NCBI GenBank assembly: GCA_964459165.1
Contig: CAYWKM010000018.1
Span: 1 to 31,347, forward strand
Source of the DNA: RGIG4074 sp964459165
Lineage (GTDB): Bacteria; Bacillota; Clostridia; Christensenellales; Borkfalkiaceae
Direction of reading: 5' to 3'
Length of the DNA stretch: 31,347 bases
Shown here: piece by piece, positions 30,417-31,347 of the stretch
Position numbering within the stretch: position 1 is the first letter of the stretch
Layout: every line of letters starts with the position of its first letter
Translations under genes and position numbers: made by a program
Notes under the pieces: generated by a model
Database searches by the model: none
Seen by the model: the letters and a program-made list of their open reading frames with translations, nothing else
Told to the model about the DNA's origin: nothing

Positions 30417-30445
30417 TTGACTTTCCCCGTCGGAATGATTATGAT
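30417..30445 (+). promoter_or_regulatory. Promoter of the candidate small RNA
   Basis: TTGACT (30417-30422), a 17-base spacer and TATGAT (30440-30445), about 100 bases after spmB. Predicted start is near 30452. Confidence 0.65.
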
Positions 30446-30451
30446 AAGAGA

Positions 30452-30568
30452 TGTAAAGAGAGAGAAACAAAAACTCTCCTCGTTACTTTACCTTAGCTCA
30501 TCATTTTCCCCCTTATCATATAGAAGCCGCCGGTCGAAGCATTTTCGACCGGCGGTTTCTCTTCTTTT
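30452..30568 (+). ncRNA. Candidate small regulatory RNA
   Basis: The predicted RNA of roughly 117 bases begins behind a good promoter and ends in a strong terminator. A 5' hairpin forms from GTAAAG (30453-30458) with CTTTAC (30486-30491) and GAGAG (30460-30464) with CTCTC (30474-30478). An unpaired pyrimidine-rich stretch with UUUUCCCCCUU (30504-30514) follows, then the terminator stem. C-rich unpaired loops are the target-pairing sites of Gram-positive small RNAs such as RoxS/RsaE and FsrA. CTCTCCTC (30474-30481) is perfectly complementary to GAGGAGAG in the marR ribosome binding site (30693-30700). No open frame with a ribosome binding site is present. Confidence 0.55.
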
Positions 30569-30570
30569 TT
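30527..30570 (+). terminator. Intrinsic terminator of the candidate small RNA
   Basis: CCGCCGGTCGAA (30527-30538) pairs perfectly with TTCGACCGGCGG (30544-30555), followed by TTTCTCTTCTTTTTT. It also stops read-through from spmAB before marR. Confidence 0.9.
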
Positions 30571-30647
30571 CCAAACGGTTTGCGCGTTCAAGCGCAAAAG
30601 TTAAAACGAAAACAAGAAGAAAAATATTGTCGAACGCTCCGTTTTTC

Positions 30648-30675
30648 TTGACAAATCGGGGCGATCTGTTATAAT
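30648..30675 (+). promoter_or_regulatory. Promoter of marR
   Basis: TTGACA (30648-30653), a 16-base spacer and TATAAT (30670-30675). Confidence 0.88.
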
Positions 30676-30677
30676 GG

Positions 30678-30689
30678 GTAGCATGCTAC
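30678..30689. promoter_or_regulatory. MarR operator 1
   Basis: GTAGCATGCTAC is a perfect 12-base palindrome just behind the marR -10 box, over the expected transcription start. It fits autorepression. The same half-sites recur at 31183-31200. Confidence 0.75.
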
Positions 30690-30707
30690 TTAGAGGAGAG
30701 GTTTTTT

Positions 30708-31139
30708 ATGGCTTATGTTATCCCGCTCGGCAAAAGGCTGATTCTTTTAAACCGCGCCGTCGTAAAGAAGATTGACGAACGCGCCAAGAAAATGGATTTA
30801 ACGGCGACCCAGCTCCGCGTTTTGGGCGAAATCAGCAGGCTTACCGCGTTAGGACGGCAGGAAATAACCCAACGCGATTTGGAAAATTCTTTTGCCGTCG
30901 CACACCCTACCATGACGGGCGTTATCAAGCGCTTGGAAAAGAAAGGATTCGTACGCTGCACCGAAGGGAAGAATGACAGACGGTACAAAAATATATTCTG
31001 CGCGGAAGAAGTTAGCCGCATTCACGAAGAACTTGCACGGATAGACGGCGAGGCAATGGCGGAACTTTGCGCAGGACTGACAAACGAAGAGGTAGAAAAT
31101 TTGTATCGGATTACGGACAAAATGCTTAAAAACATATAA
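30708..31139 (+). CDS. MarR-family transcriptional regulator
   Basis: The 143-residue protein has the MarR winged-helix core: LTATQLRVLGEISRL, the recognition helix ITQRDLENSFAVAHPTMTGVIKRLEKKGFV and the wing RCTEGKNDRRYKNIFCAEE, flanked by dimerisation helices. It sits in front of a MATE exporter gene with palindromic operators before both genes, so it most likely represses itself and the exporter until a ligand binds. Which ligand is unknown. Shine-Dalgarno GAGGAGAGG is strong and is complementary to part of the candidate small RNA upstream. Confidence 0.95.
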   Translation: MAYVIPLGKRLILLNRAVVKKIDERAKKMDLTATQLRVLGEISRLTALGRQEITQRDLENSFAVAHPTMTGVIKRLEKKGFVRCTEGKNDRRYKNIFCAEEVSRIHEELARIDGEAMAELCAGLTNEEVENLYRITDKMLKNI

Positions 31140-31182
31140 TGAAAATAAAGCGTTATATGTCCGAAATTTTTTTATCCCTCAA

Positions 31183-31200
31183 TAGGTAGCAAGCTACCTA
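31183..31200. promoter_or_regulatory. MarR operator 2, before the MATE gene
   Basis: TAGGTAGC-AA-GCTACCTA is a perfect palindrome with 8-base arms, sharing GTAGC-N2-GCTAC with operator 1. It lies 27 bases before the MATE start. Confidence 0.75.
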
Positions 31201-31226
31201 ATATTTTAATTGTAAGGAGAATGTAT

Positions 31227-31347
31227 ATGAAAAAAAACGATAACGAGCTTGAGAACGGTTCTATTGCAAAAACGGTATGGAAGTACGGCGTTCCGTGCGC
31301 GCTGATTACGCTTGTGAACGCGCTGTACAACATAGTGGATCAGATTT
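31227..31347 (+). CDS. MATE-family efflux transporter, 5' part
   Basis: The window ends after 40 codons. The visible N-terminus, ENGSIAKTVWKYGVPCALIT followed by LVNALYNIVDQI, is typical of the start and first membrane helix of MATE multidrug/cation antiporters (the usual form is ...PAIISMLVNALYNIVDQIFIG). ATG at 31227 is chosen over one two codons earlier because AAGGAGA then has normal spacing. It lies 87 bases behind marR with a MarR-type operator in between, so it is probably induced by a MarR ligand. Confidence 0.88.
   Translation, partial: MKKNDNELENGSIAKTVWKYGVPCALITLVNALYNIVDQI

Noticed and set aside
1..31347. CRISPR arrays, insertion sequences, prophage or toxin-antitoxin genes
   Set aside because: No regularly spaced direct repeats, transposase or integrase motifs, or paired small toxin genes seen on either strand.

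Overview
This looks like a chromosomal scaffold from a spore-forming, probably uncultivated member of the Clostridia (Firmicutes). The signs are the sporulation genes (spmA, spmB, a sipL-like gene, a pdaB-like deacetylase), the Gram-positive block metG-tatD-rsmA-veg-sipL-ispE, a leucine T-box leader, a PyrR-type attenuator, a DUF3793-flavodoxin pair and clean sigma-A promoters. A run of exactly 100 N at 20058-20157 is an assembly gap, which fits a draft or metagenome assembly. I saw no rRNA, tRNA, CRISPR array, insertion sequence or prophage. The species cannot be named from the sequence alone.

Layout. 51-2100: a tyrosine-phosphatase-fold protein without its catalytic motif, a truncated NUDIX gene, and divergent yggS. 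2101-3780: a PAS/PP2C phosphatase gene bracketed by four copies of one palindrome. 3781-6674: cca, rmuC and a small hypothetical gene. 6900-8516: uracil permease behind a PyrR attenuator. 8565-12283: minus-strand lipoprotein, two-OB-fold SSB-like protein, PdaB-like deacetylase and a hypothetical. 12307-15165: T-box-controlled leuA, then comF. 15360-16332: trmL and a Fur-family regulator. 17003-18243: flavodoxin and DUF3793 behind two copies of an operator-like palindrome. 18277-20031: cysteine desulfurase and a divergent PAP2 phosphatase. 20158-23414: ispE, a TPR membrane protein, a siroheme sulfite-reductase-like protein and a gene cut by the gap. 23537-29250: metG-tatD, then rsmA-veg, then sipL. 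29257-30314: spmAB. 30417-30570: a candidate small RNA. 30648 to the end: marR and the start of a MATE exporter, each preceded by the same palindrome.

How the parts relate. Several stretches read as feedback-controlled units: uracil uptake by a pyrimidine attenuator, leucine synthesis by a Leu T-box, the flavodoxin unit by a likely metal or iron repressor, and drug export by MarR. The most unusual themes are (1) four genes (yggS, PAP2, ispE, spmA) whose start codon lies only 6-9 bases after a good -10 box with no ribosome binding site, which predicts leaderless mRNAs; (2) an orphan small-RNA-like gene with its own promoter, a C-rich unpaired segment and a terminator; (3) the palindrome cluster around the PAS/PP2C gene; and (4) the pseudophosphatase.

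All calls rest on reading the sequence by eye and on remembered family motifs. No database search or folding calculation was run.
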